From: Haloarcula ordinaria
GTDB lineage: Archaea; Halobacteriota; Halobacteria; Halobacteriales; Haloarculaceae
DNA length: 64,000 nucleotides
Assembly: GCF_029338275.1 (NCBI RefSeq)
Contig: NZ_CP119789.1
Span: 434,001-498,000, forward strand
Direction: 5' to 3'
Part shown: positions 9,337 to 17,827 of the stretch, piece after piece
Position numbering within the stretch: position 1 is the first letter of the stretch
How the letters are laid out: the number at the start of each line of letters is the position of its first letter
Translations under genes and position numbers: made by a program
The notes under the pieces: generated by a model
Databases searched by the model: none
Seen by the model: only the letters and a program-made list of their open reading frames with translations
What the model was told of the DNA's origin: nothing

Positions 9337-9741
9337 ATGAGCGACAGAGACCCGTTCGGCGAGCTGGAGCGAGCGTTCGACCTGTTCAACGACCAGTTCG
9401 GGACCGGCGTGGCGAGCGTCCCCACGGACGTCGTCGACGAGGGCGAGACGTTCGTCGTCCACGCCGACCTCCCGGGCTTCGACACGGACGACATCGAAGT
9501 CCAGCTCGTCGAGGACCGCAAACTCACCGTCACGGCGACGGCGAGCGAGGAGCGCGAGACACACGACGGCACGTACGTCCAGCGCGAGCGCCACCGGCAG
9601 TCGGCCAGTCGGACCGTCGTCCTCCCCGAGCCCGTCGACGAGAGCGAGACCAGCGCCGCCTACGAGGAGGGCGTCCTCACCGTCCGGCTGCCGAAGGCGG
9701 CGCTTTCCGACGACGACGGGACGGAGATCCCGGTGAACTGA
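9337..9741 (+). CDS. Hsp20/alpha-crystallin family small heat shock protein
   Basis: ATP-independent holdase that binds unfolding proteins as an oligomer. The 134-residue product has an alpha-crystallin domain from about residue 35, with the consensus stretches ADLPGFDTDDI and the C-terminal EGVLTVRLPK. The tail TEIPVN holds a short I-x-V-like motif that docks between subunits in this family. It is followed two bases later by the peroxiredoxin gene at 9744, which suggests joint stress-related expression. Confidence 0.92.
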   Translation: MSDRDPFGELERAFDLFNDQFGTGVASVPTDVVDEGETFVVHADLPGFDTDDIEVQLVEDRKLTVTATASEERETHDGTYVQRERHRQSASRTVVLPEPVDESETSAAYEEGVLTVRLPKAALSDDDGTEIPVN

Positions 9742-9743
9742 CG

Positions 9744-10202
9744 ATGGTGCTCGAACCCGGCACGTCGGTCCCGACGCTGCGCGCGACGAACCAGTGGGGC
9801 GAGACGGTCGAACCGGCGTTCCAGGCGCCCACGGTCGTCTACTTCTACCCGGAGGACGACACGTCCGGCTGCACTATCGAGGCAACGCAGTTCAACGAGT
9901 ACGCCAAAGAGCAGGAGTCAGCGGGCGTCACGGTGTACGGCGTCTCGACCGACACCGTCGAGTCGCACTGTGACTTCGCCGAGGAGCACGGCCTCGCCTT
10001 CGACCTGCTGGCGGACCCCGACGGGAAGCTCGCCGAGGCGTTCGACGTCGACCTGGTCGACGGCCGGGCGAGCCGGACGACGTTCGTCGTCGCCGACGGG
10101 CAGGTCGTCGCCGTCTACGAGGGCGTGCGGCCAGACGGCCACGCGGCCGAGGTCGTTCGGGACCTCAGAGAGGTCGGCTTGCTGCCGACGAGCGAGCAGT
10201 AA
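9744..10202 (+). CDS. Peroxiredoxin, Bcp/PrxQ-like, single-Cys
   Basis: Thiol peroxidase that reduces hydroperoxides. The 152-residue product has the peroxidatic Cys43 in TSGCTIEATQF. In classic Bcp/PrxQ proteins a resolving Cys follows five residues later; here that position is Thr and no other Cys is seen, so the enzyme should be of the one-Cys type and need an external thiol. Co-directional with hsp20 (2-bp gap). Its stop codon directly abuts the stop codon of leuS on the other strand. Confidence 0.9.
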   Translation: MVLEPGTSVPTLRATNQWGETVEPAFQAPTVVYFYPEDDTSGCTIEATQFNEYAKEQESAGVTVYGVSTDTVESHCDFAEEHGLAFDLLADPDGKLAEAFDVDLVDGRASRTTFVVADGQVVAVYEGVRPDGHAAEVVRDLREVGLLPTSEQ

Positions 10203-12884
10203 TCAGGCGTCGATGTCGATGGCCGGTCGGCCCGGCGCGGCTTTCTGCACGAGGTCGTCGGTGGCTTCGTCGGCCGACTGGACGACGACGTCGGCGCCGA
10301 ACTCGCGCTCGATGAGCCACACGGCCCGGCGGAGCGCCTCGAGTTCGCCGGCCGGGTCGAGGTGGTCGTCCAGCGACTGGGCGCGACCGGCGATGTCCTT
10401 CGCGAAGTCGGCGGCGGCCTCGCCGTGCTGGCGCAGGTCCTCGTCTTGCATGACGGTCCCGACGACGTTGCCGTCGGCCGCCTTCGCGAGGTCGACCACG
10501 CGATGCTTCCACGCTGGCGCGACGGCGAGCGTGATGCGCTGGGGGTCCTCGATACCGACGGTGTCGACGATGTCCCGGACGTCCTCGCGGGTGTTCTCGA
10601 CCAGGCGACGGCCGACGTCGTAGTCGTCGGGGACCTCGCCGGCGGGCCAGTCGGCCTCCGCGAGTAGGCCGTCGTTGCCCAGCACGTCCCACACCTCTTC
10701 GGCGACGTGGGGGGCGACCGGGGCGAGCAGTTTCGCCGCCGCGCGAATCCCGCGTTCGAGCGTGTCGGCGTCCGGCGTCGTCGCGTCCTGGTAGCGGCGC
10801 AGCAGCGAGACCAGTTCGCGAAGCGCCTGCATCGCGTGGTTGAACCGGAACTGCTCGTACTCCGTGGTGGCGCGGGCGGCCGTCGCGTCGATTTCTCGCG
10901 TCACGTAGTCGGCGATGTCCCCGCTGGCGTCGTCGCTCGTTTCAATCTCGCCCTCGGCGAACGCCTCGGCCAGCGTGTAGACGTTCTGGAGGAAGCCGTG
11001 GGCGGCCTGGACCTCTTCGGCGCTCCAGGCGAGTTCCTTCTCCGGCTGGGCGGCCTCCATGATGAACAGGCGGGCGGTGTCGGCGCCGTACTCGTCGACG
11101 ATGCGCTGGGGCGAGACGCCGTTGCCGCGGCTCTTGGACATCTTGTGGCCGTCCTCGCCCAGCACCATCCCCTGGTTCGTGAGGTTCGAGAAGGGCTCGC
11201 GGATCCCGTCGAGCAGGTCGATGTCGTCGAGCACCTTCGTGAAGAAGCGGGCGTACAGCAGGTGCATCACCGCGTGTTCGATGCCGCCGACGTACTGGTC
11301 GACGGGCATCCAGTCGGTGGCCCGCTCGGCGTCGAACGGGGCGTCATCGAGGTCCGGCGAGGTGTAGCGCAGGAAGTACCACGAGGAGTCGACGAACGTG
11401 TCCATCGTGTCCGTCTCGCGCTCGGCGGGCTTGCCACAGTCGGGACACTCGGTCTGCTTCCACTCCTCGGCCGCATCGAGGGGATTCCCGGTCGTGTGGA
11501 TGAACTCCGGCAGTTCGACCGGCAGGTCCTCGTCGGGGACCGGGACGTACCCGCAGTCCTCGCAGTGGACCATCGGGATCGGCGTGCCCCAGTAGCGCTG
11601 GCGGGAGATGCCCCAGTCGCGCAGGTTGTACTCGGTTCGGTGTTCGCCGTCGAACGCCTCGACGAAGCGGTCGCGGGCCTCCTCCGAGTGGAGGCCGTCG
11701 AACTCGCCGCTGTTGACGAGCAGGCCGTCCTCGGGATAGGCGGCCGCCTGGACGTCGACGTCCTCGGGGTCGGCCTCCGCGTCCTCGGTGGGTTCGACGG
11801 CCTGCACGATGTCGATGTCGTGGTGCTCGGCGAACTCGTGGTCGCGCTCGTCGTGGGCCGGCACGGCGTAGAGCGCGCCGGTCCCCACGTCGGTCAGGAC
11901 GTAGTCGGCGACGTAGACCGGAATCTCCTCGCCGGTGGCGGGGTTGACGGCGTACTCGCCGGTGAACACGCCCGAGGTGACGTCCAGGTCGTCCTCGTCG
12001 GCGTGTTCGGCCATGTGGATGTAGTCGGCGACCTCGTCGTTGTCCTCGGCGATTTCCTGGGCGACGGGGTGACCCGGGGCAAGCGAGAAGAAGGTGGCCC
12101 CGTAGATGGTGTCCAGCCGAGTCGTGAAGATGTCGACGTCGCCGTAGTCGCCGACCTCGAAGGCGACGCTCGCGCCCTCCTGCTTGCCGATCCAGTTGCG
12201 CTGCATCTCCCGGACGTTGTTGGGCCATCCCTCGAGGTCGTCCAGGGCTTCGAGCAGTTCCTCGGCGTAGTCGGTGATGGTGAGGAACCACTGGTCCATC
12301 TCGCGGTGCTCGATGGGCGTGTCACACCGCCAGCACAGCTCGTCTTCGCCTTCGACCTGCTCGTCCGCGAGGACGGTCTCGCAGGAGGGACACCAGTTCA
12401 GTTCGGACGCCTGGCGCTCGACCAGACCGGCCTCGCGGAACTGCGTGAACAGCCACTGGTTCCAGCGGTAGTACTCGGGTTCGCAGGTGGTGACTTCGCG
12501 CTCCCAGTCGTAGCCAAAGCCCATCTCGGCGAACTGGTCTTTCATCGAGTCGATGCACTGCATCGTCCACTCGCGGGGATTGGTGTCCCGCTCCTCGGCG
12601 GCGTTCTCGGCCGGCAGGCCGAAGGAGTCCCACCCCATCGGGTGCAGGACGTGCTCGCCGCGCATCCGCTCGAAGCGGGCGAATGCGTCCGTGATGGTGT
12701 AGTTCCGAACGTGGCCCATGTGCAGCGACCCCGAGGTGTACGGGAACATCGCCAGCACGTACTCGGGGTCCTCGGCGTCGTCTGCGATGCGGAACACGTC
12801 GGCCTCCTCCCAGGCGGCCTGCCAGGCAGGTTCGACCTCCGAGTGGTCGAACCCACGCTCGCGCTCCTCGCCAGTCGTGGTCAT
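10203..12884 (-). CDS. leuS: Leucine--tRNA ligase
   Basis: Class I synthetase that charges tRNA-Leu. The 893-residue protein has HMGH (residues 55-58, the HIGH signature), Cys pairs of zinc modules (CPSC...CWRC near 155-180 and CEDC...CPDC further on), an internal CP1 editing domain (about 220-420), KMSKS near residue 578, and the anticodon-binding helical domain followed by a C-terminal extension. Bacterial-like architecture, as usual in haloarchaea. Convergent with the peroxiredoxin gene, with no base between the two stop codons. Confidence 0.97.
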   Translation of the reverse strand: MTTTGEERERGFDHSEVEPAWQAAWEEADVFRIADDAEDPEYVLAMFPYTSGSLHMGHVRNYTITDAFARFERMRGEHVLHPMGWDSFGLPAENAAEERDTNPREWTMQCIDSMKDQFAEMGFGYDWEREVTTCEPEYYRWNQWLFTQFREAGLVERQASELNWCPSCETVLADEQVEGEDELCWRCDTPIEHREMDQWFLTITDYAEELLEALDDLEGWPNNVREMQRNWIGKQEGASVAFEVGDYGDVDIFTTRLDTIYGATFFSLAPGHPVAQEIAEDNDEVADYIHMAEHADEDDLDVTSGVFTGEYAVNPATGEEIPVYVADYVLTDVGTGALYAVPAHDERDHEFAEHHDIDIVQAVEPTEDAEADPEDVDVQAAAYPEDGLLVNSGEFDGLHSEEARDRFVEAFDGEHRTEYNLRDWGISRQRYWGTPIPMVHCEDCGYVPVPDEDLPVELPEFIHTTGNPLDAAEEWKQTECPDCGKPAERETDTMDTFVDSSWYFLRYTSPDLDDAPFDAERATDWMPVDQYVGGIEHAVMHLLYARFFTKVLDDIDLLDGIREPFSNLTNQGMVLGEDGHKMSKSRGNGVSPQRIVDEYGADTARLFIMEAAQPEKELAWSAEEVQAAHGFLQNVYTLAEAFAEGEIETSDDASGDIADYVTREIDATAARATTEYEQFRFNHAMQALRELVSLLRRYQDATTPDADTLERGIRAAAKLLAPVAPHVAEEVWDVLGNDGLLAEADWPAGEVPDDYDVGRRLVENTREDVRDIVDTVGIEDPQRITLAVAPAWKHRVVDLAKAADGNVVGTVMQDEDLRQHGEAAADFAKDIAGRAQSLDDHLDPAGELEALRRAVWLIEREFGADVVVQSADEATDDLVQKAAPGRPAIDIDA

Positions 12885-13036
12885 GATATCGTGAGTTCGG
12901 ACACCGAGATTGCTATACCTTTCCCTTCACGGGGCCGGCAAGCGAGGACCGGGGCCACGACCTCGCCGAACCGCTCACGCCCCGGGTTCGTGGCACCGAG
13001 GCTAACCTTATGCGCGCAGCGGTCCTACGGACGGGT

Positions 13037-13246
13037 ATGGCCGAAAGCGACGACGCGAGTGACTCGATACTGCCAGAACCGATCCGGTCGGTGACGCCGC
13101 TGACCGGTCCGCACCCCGACGCCGAGATGGACGTCATCGGCTGGGGCATCTTCCTGGGCCTGATGCTCCTCCTGGTGCCCCTGCTTCCCTTCATCATCGT
13201 CGTCTGGCTCATCTCGAAGCTCGTCGAGGCACTGACGCCGAGCTAG
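13037..13246 (+). CDS. Small haloarchaeal membrane protein
   Basis: 69-residue protein with an acidic N-terminal half and one long hydrophobic stretch, or two closely packed ones (about residues 33-62), starting at WGIFLGLML and ending near SKLVEAL. The motif PHPDAEMDVIGWG just before the membrane segment looks conserved in a short haloarchaeal family I have seen, but I cannot name it. ATG at 13037 is preferred to an earlier ATG at 13010. No known role. Confidence 0.65.
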   Translation: MAESDDASDSILPEPIRSVTPLTGPHPDAEMDVIGWGIFLGLMLLLVPLLPFIIVVWLISKLVEALTPS

Positions 13247-13310
13247 CGTAACAGCTGAACCGACGGACACCAACCGCACGACTGTAGTGCGGTCGGGTGT
13301 GCATCGACTT

Positions 13311-14318
13311 TCAACGGGTGCGAGTGGCCATATCGGTTCCTACGAGGGAGAAATCGAGCCCGTCGCCCGCCTCACTGGCGTTCTCGTAGACGACGTGCGC
13401 GGCCGCCACGTCCTGGATAGCCAGGCCCGTCGAGTCGAAGAGGGTGAGGCCGTCCTCGTCGGTTCGCCCCGGGAGGGTACCGTCGGCGATAGCACCGATC
13501 TCGCCGTAGATGTCGTCGTCCGTGAGGACGCCCGCGCTCCAGGGGACGTTTATCTCACCGGAGTGGGTACACTGCTCGTAGTCGTCGATGACCAGTTTGG
13601 CGGCGAGCAGCGTCTGGTCGTCGTGTTCGTGCTTGCCGGCCGCGTCGGCCCCGATGGCGTTGACGTGGGTGTGCTCGCCCAGCCATTCGCGCTCGACGAT
13701 GGGCGACTCGACGGGCGTGATGGTCGAGAGGACGTCACAGCCGGCGGCGTCTTCGATGCTTCCCGCGCGTACGTCGAACCGGTCGGCGAAGTGGTCGACG
13801 AAGGCCCGCTGTTTCTCGTCGCTCCGGTCGGCGACCACTACCTCGTCGATGTCCCTGACGGTGGCGATGGCCTCCAGTTGGGTGTACGACTGGACGCCGG
13901 TCCCCACGAGACCGAGCGAGGTGGCGTCCGCGACCGCGAGGTGGTCGGTGGCGACGGCGGCGGCCGCGCCGGTCCGCAACCGGGTGAGGTCCGTCCCGTC
14001 CATCACCGCCAGCGGGAACGCCGTCTCCGGGTCCGAGTAGATGAGCGTCCCCAGCACCGTCGGCAGGTCGTGGTCGCGGGGGTTGTCCGGATGGACGTTG
14101 ACCCACTTGACCGCGGCGGCGTCCCAGTCGCCCGCGTTGACGTACGCGGGCATCGACCGGAAGTCGCCGTTGTACTCCGGGAGGTCGATGTAGGACTTGG
14201 CCGGCATGATGGTGTGCCCACGCGCATCGGCCGCGAAGGCCGCCTCGACGGCCTCGATGACCGCCGGCAGGGTGGCGTGCGCTTCGACCGCGTCGGGACC
14301 GAGCAACAGCGTCTGCAT
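13311..14318 (-). CDS. Ornithine cyclodeaminase / alanine dehydrogenase family protein
   Basis: NAD-dependent enzyme of the ornithine cyclodeaminase/mu-crystallin family, 335 residues. Visible features: the substrate-side Lys in MPAKSYIDLP and KWVNVHPDN, the conserved RTGAAAAVATDHLA segment, and the dinucleotide motif GLVGTGVQSYTQ (about residues 130-141). Archaeal members include true alanine dehydrogenases (pyruvate + NH3 to alanine) as well as ornithine or imine-reducing enzymes, so the substrate is open. The start is fixed by MQTLLLG at 14318, close behind a TATA box at 14340-14350. Confidence 0.88.
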   Translation of the reverse strand: MQTLLLGPDAVEAHATLPAVIEAVEAAFAADARGHTIMPAKSYIDLPEYNGDFRSMPAYVNAGDWDAAAVKWVNVHPDNPRDHDLPTVLGTLIYSDPETAFPLAVMDGTDLTRLRTGAAAAVATDHLAVADATSLGLVGTGVQSYTQLEAIATVRDIDEVVVADRSDEKQRAFVDHFADRFDVRAGSIEDAAGCDVLSTITPVESPIVEREWLGEHTHVNAIGADAAGKHEHDDQTLLAAKLVIDDYEQCTHSGEINVPWSAGVLTDDDIYGEIGAIADGTLPGRTDEDGLTLFDSTGLAIQDVAAAHVVYENASEAGDGLDFSLVGTDMATRTR

Positions 14319-14339
14319 ACGTGACGATGTGGCGCGGGC

Positions 14340-14350
14340 GAACTTATACC
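14340..14350 (-). promoter_or_regulatory. TATA box of the ornithine cyclodeaminase-family gene
   Basis: On the minus strand GGTATAAGTTC lies about 22-32 bases before the ATG at 14318. It is part of a compact divergent promoter region shared with the lipoprotein gene. Confidence 0.5.
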
Positions 14351-14363
14351 CCACTCGCCAGTG

Positions 14364-14375
14364 GCGTTTTATCAC
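14364..14375 (+). promoter_or_regulatory. TATA box of the lipoprotein gene
   Basis: GCGTTTTATCAC lies about 20-31 bases before the ATG at 14395. Together with the minus-strand box at 14340 it forms a divergent promoter pair only some 20 bases apart. Confidence 0.5.
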
Positions 14376-14394
14376 CGCGGACCCTGTGTCACCT

Positions 14395-15243
14395 ATGGGC
14401 ACGGGCGTCCGGACCGCGGTGCTGGCACTCTGTCTCGTGACGGCCGGGTGCACCGGATTCATCGGGAGCGAGGGGGCGGCGTCGACTGAGACGATGACCC
14501 CGGCACCGGTCCCGGACTCACCGCCACCGCGGGTCGCTCCGGGACTCACCGGGACTGGCGTCGCCGACGCCGACACACTCGTTCGGGCGCACGTCGCCGG
14601 TCTCTCGAACACGTCGTTCACCGTCGAACACCGGCGAGCGGTCGACGACGTGGGGGGGACGCGGCGCGTCCAGCAGACGACGCGTGCCGAGATTAGTGCC
14701 GGGTACCGGTCGTACACGGCGTTCCGACGGGTTTCCGGTCCGTCGGTCACCGACCAGGTGATTCGAACCCACTCCGAGGACCGCCGCGCCATCCAGTGGA
14801 TACTGGGCGACGGGACCAACAGCAGCAGGATCGTCGCCGACGGACAGGGCATCGGGGGCCCGCCCCGCCCGCCCCGCGACGCGCTGTTCTTCGAGCCGAC
14901 CTACCACGAACGGGTGCGGGCGCTGTTCCTCGGGGCGAACGTGACCGCCGTCGTCCCGGCCCGCGCGGAGGTCGTCAAACTACACGGCACGCGCGTCTTC
15001 CGCGTCCGGGCCGACGGCGCAGCAAATCGGTCGCGGTTCCCGGTCACCCCCGCCGAACGGGTCGGCGACGTCAGTTTCACGGCGACAGTGTCGCCCGCTG
15101 GCGTCGTCCACTCGTACGGGGTCCAGTACACCGTCGTCCGCAACGGCACCAGACTCCGGGTGACCGAGTCGCTCCGGTACACGGACCTCGGCGTCACGAC
15201 TGTCGACGCCGACGAGGCGGGACGGAACACCACGGCCCGATGA
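14395..15243 (+). CDS. Secreted lipoprotein of unknown function
   Basis: 282-residue exported protein. The N-terminus has a short signal peptide (MGTGVRTAVLALCLVTAGC) with a lipobox-like LVTAGC, so Cys19 should be lipid-modified and anchor the protein outside the membrane. A Thr/Pro-rich linker follows, then a domain (about residues 60-270) with alternating beta-strand pattern resembling the haloarchaeal lipoproteins that share LolA/LppX-like folds (inferred from texture only). No catalytic motif. Divergent from the ornithine cyclodeaminase-family gene. Confidence 0.75.
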   Translation: MGTGVRTAVLALCLVTAGCTGFIGSEGAASTETMTPAPVPDSPPPRVAPGLTGTGVADADTLVRAHVAGLSNTSFTVEHRRAVDDVGGTRRVQQTTRAEISAGYRSYTAFRRVSGPSVTDQVIRTHSEDRRAIQWILGDGTNSSRIVADGQGIGGPPRPPRDALFFEPTYHERVRALFLGANVTAVVPARAEVVKLHGTRVFRVRADGAANRSRFPVTPAERVGDVSFTATVSPAGVVHSYGVQYTVVRNGTRLRVTESLRYTDLGVTTVDADEAGRNTTAR

Positions 15244-15317
15244 GGCCACCGGTCCGGGACGAACTGACGACTATACTGAATGAAACGTTTTTATCAGTTC
15301 CGGTAAAATGGTGAATC

Positions 15318-15452
15318 ATGGTCGAACGCCGAGCGAGCACGGCCGCTGTCGGAGAGAGTCGGCGGCGGGCCCCTCCGTTCGACGTAGGGCCAGAGGACAA
15401 CCGACCCGTCGAATCGCGTCCGAGCATATCGGCCGGGACGGGAGGTCAGTGA
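15318..15452 (+). CDS. Possible 44-residue leader peptide upstream of the HalOD1 gene
   Basis: A short open frame of 44 codons begins at ATG 15318, about 30 bases after a good TATA-like ACGTTTTTATC (15287-15297), and stops at TGA 15450-15452. It is in the same frame as the HalOD1 gene that follows seven bases later. The Arg/Pro/Ser-rich product has no recognisable domain. It may be the 5' leader of the HalOD1 transcript, a leader peptide, or the former N-terminus of a longer HalOD1 protein cut off by a stop codon. Confidence 0.25.
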   Translation: MVERRASTAAVGESRRRAPPFDVGPEDNRPVESRPSISAGTGGQ

Positions 15453-15494
15453 GCCCGGATGGGACACTCCGACAGACATGAGCGACGTCGGTCG

Positions 15495-15707
15495 ATGAGC
15501 GAGCGGGTGGTTCAGGCGGTCGCGGACCACAGGGGCGTCGACCCACGGGAGTTAGACGAGTCGCTGTACTCCGTCATCAACCCCGAAGCCCTCGATGCGC
15601 TCTTTTCGCGCCCGCCGGAGGAGTCCGGCGTGCAGATGCTTCGTTTCCGGTATCTCGGACACCGTGTCATCGTCGAGGCGGACTGTACCATCACCGTAAC
15701 AGACTGA
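15495..15707 (+). CDS. Stand-alone HalOD1 (halobacterial output domain) protein
   Basis: 70-residue protein consisting of little more than a HalOD1 domain. Features: SERVVQAVADHRGVDPRELDE, then LYSVINPEALDALF, a loop, and two final beta strands (LRFRYLGHRVIVEA and CTITVTD). HalOD1 domains are haloarchaeal output modules linked to signalling; stand-alone copies are common and uncharacterised. ATG at 15495 is chosen because the domain begins there; the in-frame ATG at 15459 would add a 12-residue Arg/His-rich tail. The nearest recognisable promoter lies before the short frame at 15318. Confidence 0.65.
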   Translation: MSERVVQAVADHRGVDPRELDESLYSVINPEALDALFSRPPEESGVQMLRFRYLGHRVIVEADCTITVTD

Positions 15708-15802
15708 ACTCGGCGCCGTCGCGGGGGACAGTCGAATCCGGGTTCTGAGACGTGGCGACTCGCGGTATCGAAACGAAGAGAGAAGTCAGTTAGCGAGCGG
15801 TT

Positions 15803-16043
15803 CGGGGCGTTGGTCTGCAGATGGAAGCATCCGGCGACGGCGTCGCCGGTTCGACCGCGGCGAGCGACCACCGCGCCGCGAAGCGGCGCGACGGGAGCGA
15901 AGCCGCGATTTTTCCCCAGGTTTTTGCCCGAACGAGCGCCGCGGAGCGGCGCGAGTGAGGTGCAAAAAGTGGGTTTACATCATGCCGCCCATGCCGCCGC
16001 CCATGCCGCCCATGCCGCCGCCCATACCGCCGGGCGCGCCGCC
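15803..16043 (-). repeat. 241-bp exact inverted repeat, copy 1 (3' end and flank of thermosome gene 1)
   Basis: Base-for-base identical to the reverse complement of 28033-28273 as read by eye. It covers the last 69 bases of the thermosome gene (the GGM-rich tail and stop) and 172 bases beyond it. Similarity continues less perfectly outwards to about 15753. The flank starts with CCCACTTTTTGC three bases after the stop and later has GGGCAAAAACCTGGGGAAAAA, so it is also a member of the 3'-flank element family seen at 46.1 and 47.2 kb. Confidence 0.93.
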
Positions 16044-17651
16044 CTCGTCGCCGTCACCCTCGGTCGAGAGGTCACCGGCAGCGATGATGTCGTCGATCTT
16101 GAGCACGAGGTTCGCGGCCTCGGCAGCCGAGGAGATGGCCTGGCGCTTGGCGTGCTCGGGCTCGACGACGCCAGCCTCGAGCGTGTTCTCGACATCGCCG
16201 GAGAAGACGTTCAGACCGGCGCTGACCTCGCCGCGCTCGTGGGCCGAGCGGAGGTCGACGAGCGTGTCGATGCTGTTGAGGCCCGCGTTCTCGGCGAGCG
16301 TGCGGGGGATGATTTCGAGTGCGTCGGCGAAGGCCTCGACGGCGAGCTGCTCGCGGCCCTCGACGGAGTCGGCGAAGTCGCGCAGTCGCGCGGCGACCTC
16401 GACTTCGGGCGCACCGCCGCCGCCCAGAACCTTCCCGTTGGCGACGGTCGCGGAGACGACGTCCAGCGCGTCCTCGACGCCGCGTTCGAGTTCGTCGACG
16501 ACGTGCTCGGTCGACCCGCGCAGCAGGAGCGTGACGCCGTGGGAGTCCGCACCGGTGCCCTCGATGTAGAAGAGCTTCTGCTTCTCGTCCCGGGAGACCG
16601 TGCCGTGGCCGAGGTCGGCCTCGCTGGCGGAGTCGAGGTCCGAGACGACGCTGGCGCCGAGCACCTCTTTGAGGAACTCGATGTCGGATTTCTTCCCGCG
16701 CTCGATGGCCAGGATACCCTTCTGGGCCAGGTAGTGCTGGGCCATGTCGTCGATGCCCTTCTGGCAGAACAGGACGTTGGCGCCGGTGGCCTCGACCTTG
16801 TCGACGAGGTCGCGCAGCTGCTTTTCCTCCTGGTCGAGGAAGGTCTGGAGCTGGTCGGGGCTGTCGACGGAGAGCTGGGCGTCGACCTCGGTGTCCTCGA
16901 GCTCGATGGCGGTGTCCATCAGGAGGACCTTCGCGTCCTCGACGTCGGTCGGCATCTCCTCGTGGACGGCGTCCTTGTCGACGACGGCGCCCTTCAGGAG
17001 TTCGGAGTTGCCGGCCGAGCGACCGGTCTGGGTCTCGATGTCGAGGTATTCGAGGTCGGCGACGACGCTGCCGTCCTCGGCTTCGACGGTGACGGCCCGG
17101 ACCGCGTCGACGATGAGCTGGGCGAGCAGGTCCTTGTTGACCTCGGCACCCTTGCCGGTCATCGACGTCTCGGCGACTTTCTTCAGCAGTTCCTCGTCGT
17201 CGCGGTCGACGTCGGTGGCGATCTCCGCGAGGGCGGACTTGGCCTCGGCGGCGGCCATGTCGAAGCCACTGATGATGGCCGATGGGTGGATGTCCTGTTC
17301 GAGGAGGTCCTCGGCGTTCTTCAGGAGCTCGCCCGCGATGGCGACGGCCGATGTCGTCCCGTCACCGGCCTCGTCCTCCTGTGTCTCGGCGACCTCGACG
17401 ATCATCGAGGCCGTCGGGTTGTCGATGTCCATCTCCGTGAGGATGGTGACGCCGTCGTTCGTGACGGTTACGTCGCCCATCGAGGAGACGAGCATCTTGT
17501 CCATGCCCTTCGGTCCGAGCGTCGAGCGGACCGACTCGGCGACCGCGCGGGCGGCCGAGATGTTGTGTTCCTGTGCAGACTTGTCCTTCATCCGCTGGGC
17601 GTCTTCGCCCAGGATGATCATCGGCTGGCCCTGCATCTGGCGCTGACTCAT
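15975..17651 (-). CDS. Thermosome subunit (group II chaperonin), copy 1
   Basis: Subunit of the archaeal ATP-dependent folding chamber. The 558-residue protein shows [12 protein letters not shown] near the N-terminus, the ATP motif GDGTTSAVAIAGELL, the apical-domain segment [14 protein letters not shown], the C-terminal equatorial GGGAPE, and a Gly-Gly-Met-rich tail. It differs clearly from the second subunit at 26398 except in the last 23 codons, which are identical in DNA. Hetero-oligomeric thermosomes are the rule in haloarchaea. Transcribed towards the HalOD1 gene from a strong TATA box at 17678-17690. Confidence 0.96.
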   Translation of the reverse strand: MSQRQMQGQPMIILGEDAQRMKDKSAQEHNISAARAVAESVRSTLGPKGMDKMLVSSMGDVTVTNDGVTILTEMDIDNPTASMIVEVAETQEDEAGDGTTSAVAIAGELLKNAEDLLEQDIHPSAIISGFDMAAAEAKSALAEIATDVDRDDEELLKKVAETSMTGKGAEVNKDLLAQLIVDAVRAVTVEAEDGSVVADLEYLDIETQTGRSAGNSELLKGAVVDKDAVHEEMPTDVEDAKVLLMDTAIELEDTEVDAQLSVDSPDQLQTFLDQEEKQLRDLVDKVEATGANVLFCQKGIDDMAQHYLAQKGILAIERGKKSDIEFLKEVLGASVVSDLDSASEADLGHGTVSRDEKQKLFYIEGTGADSHGVTLLLRGSTEHVVDELERGVEDALDVVSATVANGKVLGGGGAPEVEVAARLRDFADSVEGREQLAVEAFADALEIIPRTLAENAGLNSIDTLVDLRSAHERGEVSAGLNVFSGDVENTLEAGVVEPEHAKRQAISSAAEAANLVLKIDDIIAAGDLSTEGDGDEGGAPGGMGGGMGGMGGGMGGMM

Positions 17652-17677
17652 AATCAGTCGAGAGATTGTATGTGGTT

Positions 17678-17690
17678 CTATATAAAAGTA
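17678..17690 (-). promoter_or_regulatory. Core promoter of thermosome gene 1
   Basis: On the minus strand CTTTTATATAGAACCACAT lies about 25-40 bases before the ATG at 17651. The stretch TTTATATAGAAYCACATNCAATC is shared with the promoter of the second thermosome gene (26362-26385), which implies the same initiation machinery and co-regulation. Confidence 0.75.
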
Positions 17691-17775
17691 GGGGTTCTGG
17701 CCGAGCTATCGGCGACCGGGAAGCGAGCAGAAAACGGCGAGAACCACCGGACTGCGACGACTCCTCGACGGTTGT

Positions 17776-17805
17776 GTGGTACGCCGTACCACGTTCCCGC
17801 GGGAA
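17776..17805. promoter_or_regulatory. Two adjacent perfect palindromes upstream of thermosome gene 1
   Basis: GTGGTAC-GCC-GTACCAC (17776-17792) is followed one base later by TTCCCGCGGGAA (17794-17805). They lie between the gene ending at 17828 and the thermosome promoter, about 90-125 bases upstream of its core TATA. They could be a regulator binding site or a terminator for the upstream gene; no T-tract follows, which argues mildly for the former. Confidence 0.35.
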
Positions 17806-17827
17806 GCCGAGCGCCGCTTTATATACG

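Noticed and set aside
10707..13094. 795-codon plus-strand frame opposite leuS
   Set aside because: Antisense shadow of a GC-rich gene; no start signal, no family resemblance, and the opposite strand encodes an unmistakable LeuRS.
15723..15742. Sequence resembling a T-loop (AGTCGAATCCGGGTT) after the HalOD1 gene
   Set aside because: No acceptor, D or anticodon stem can be placed around it.
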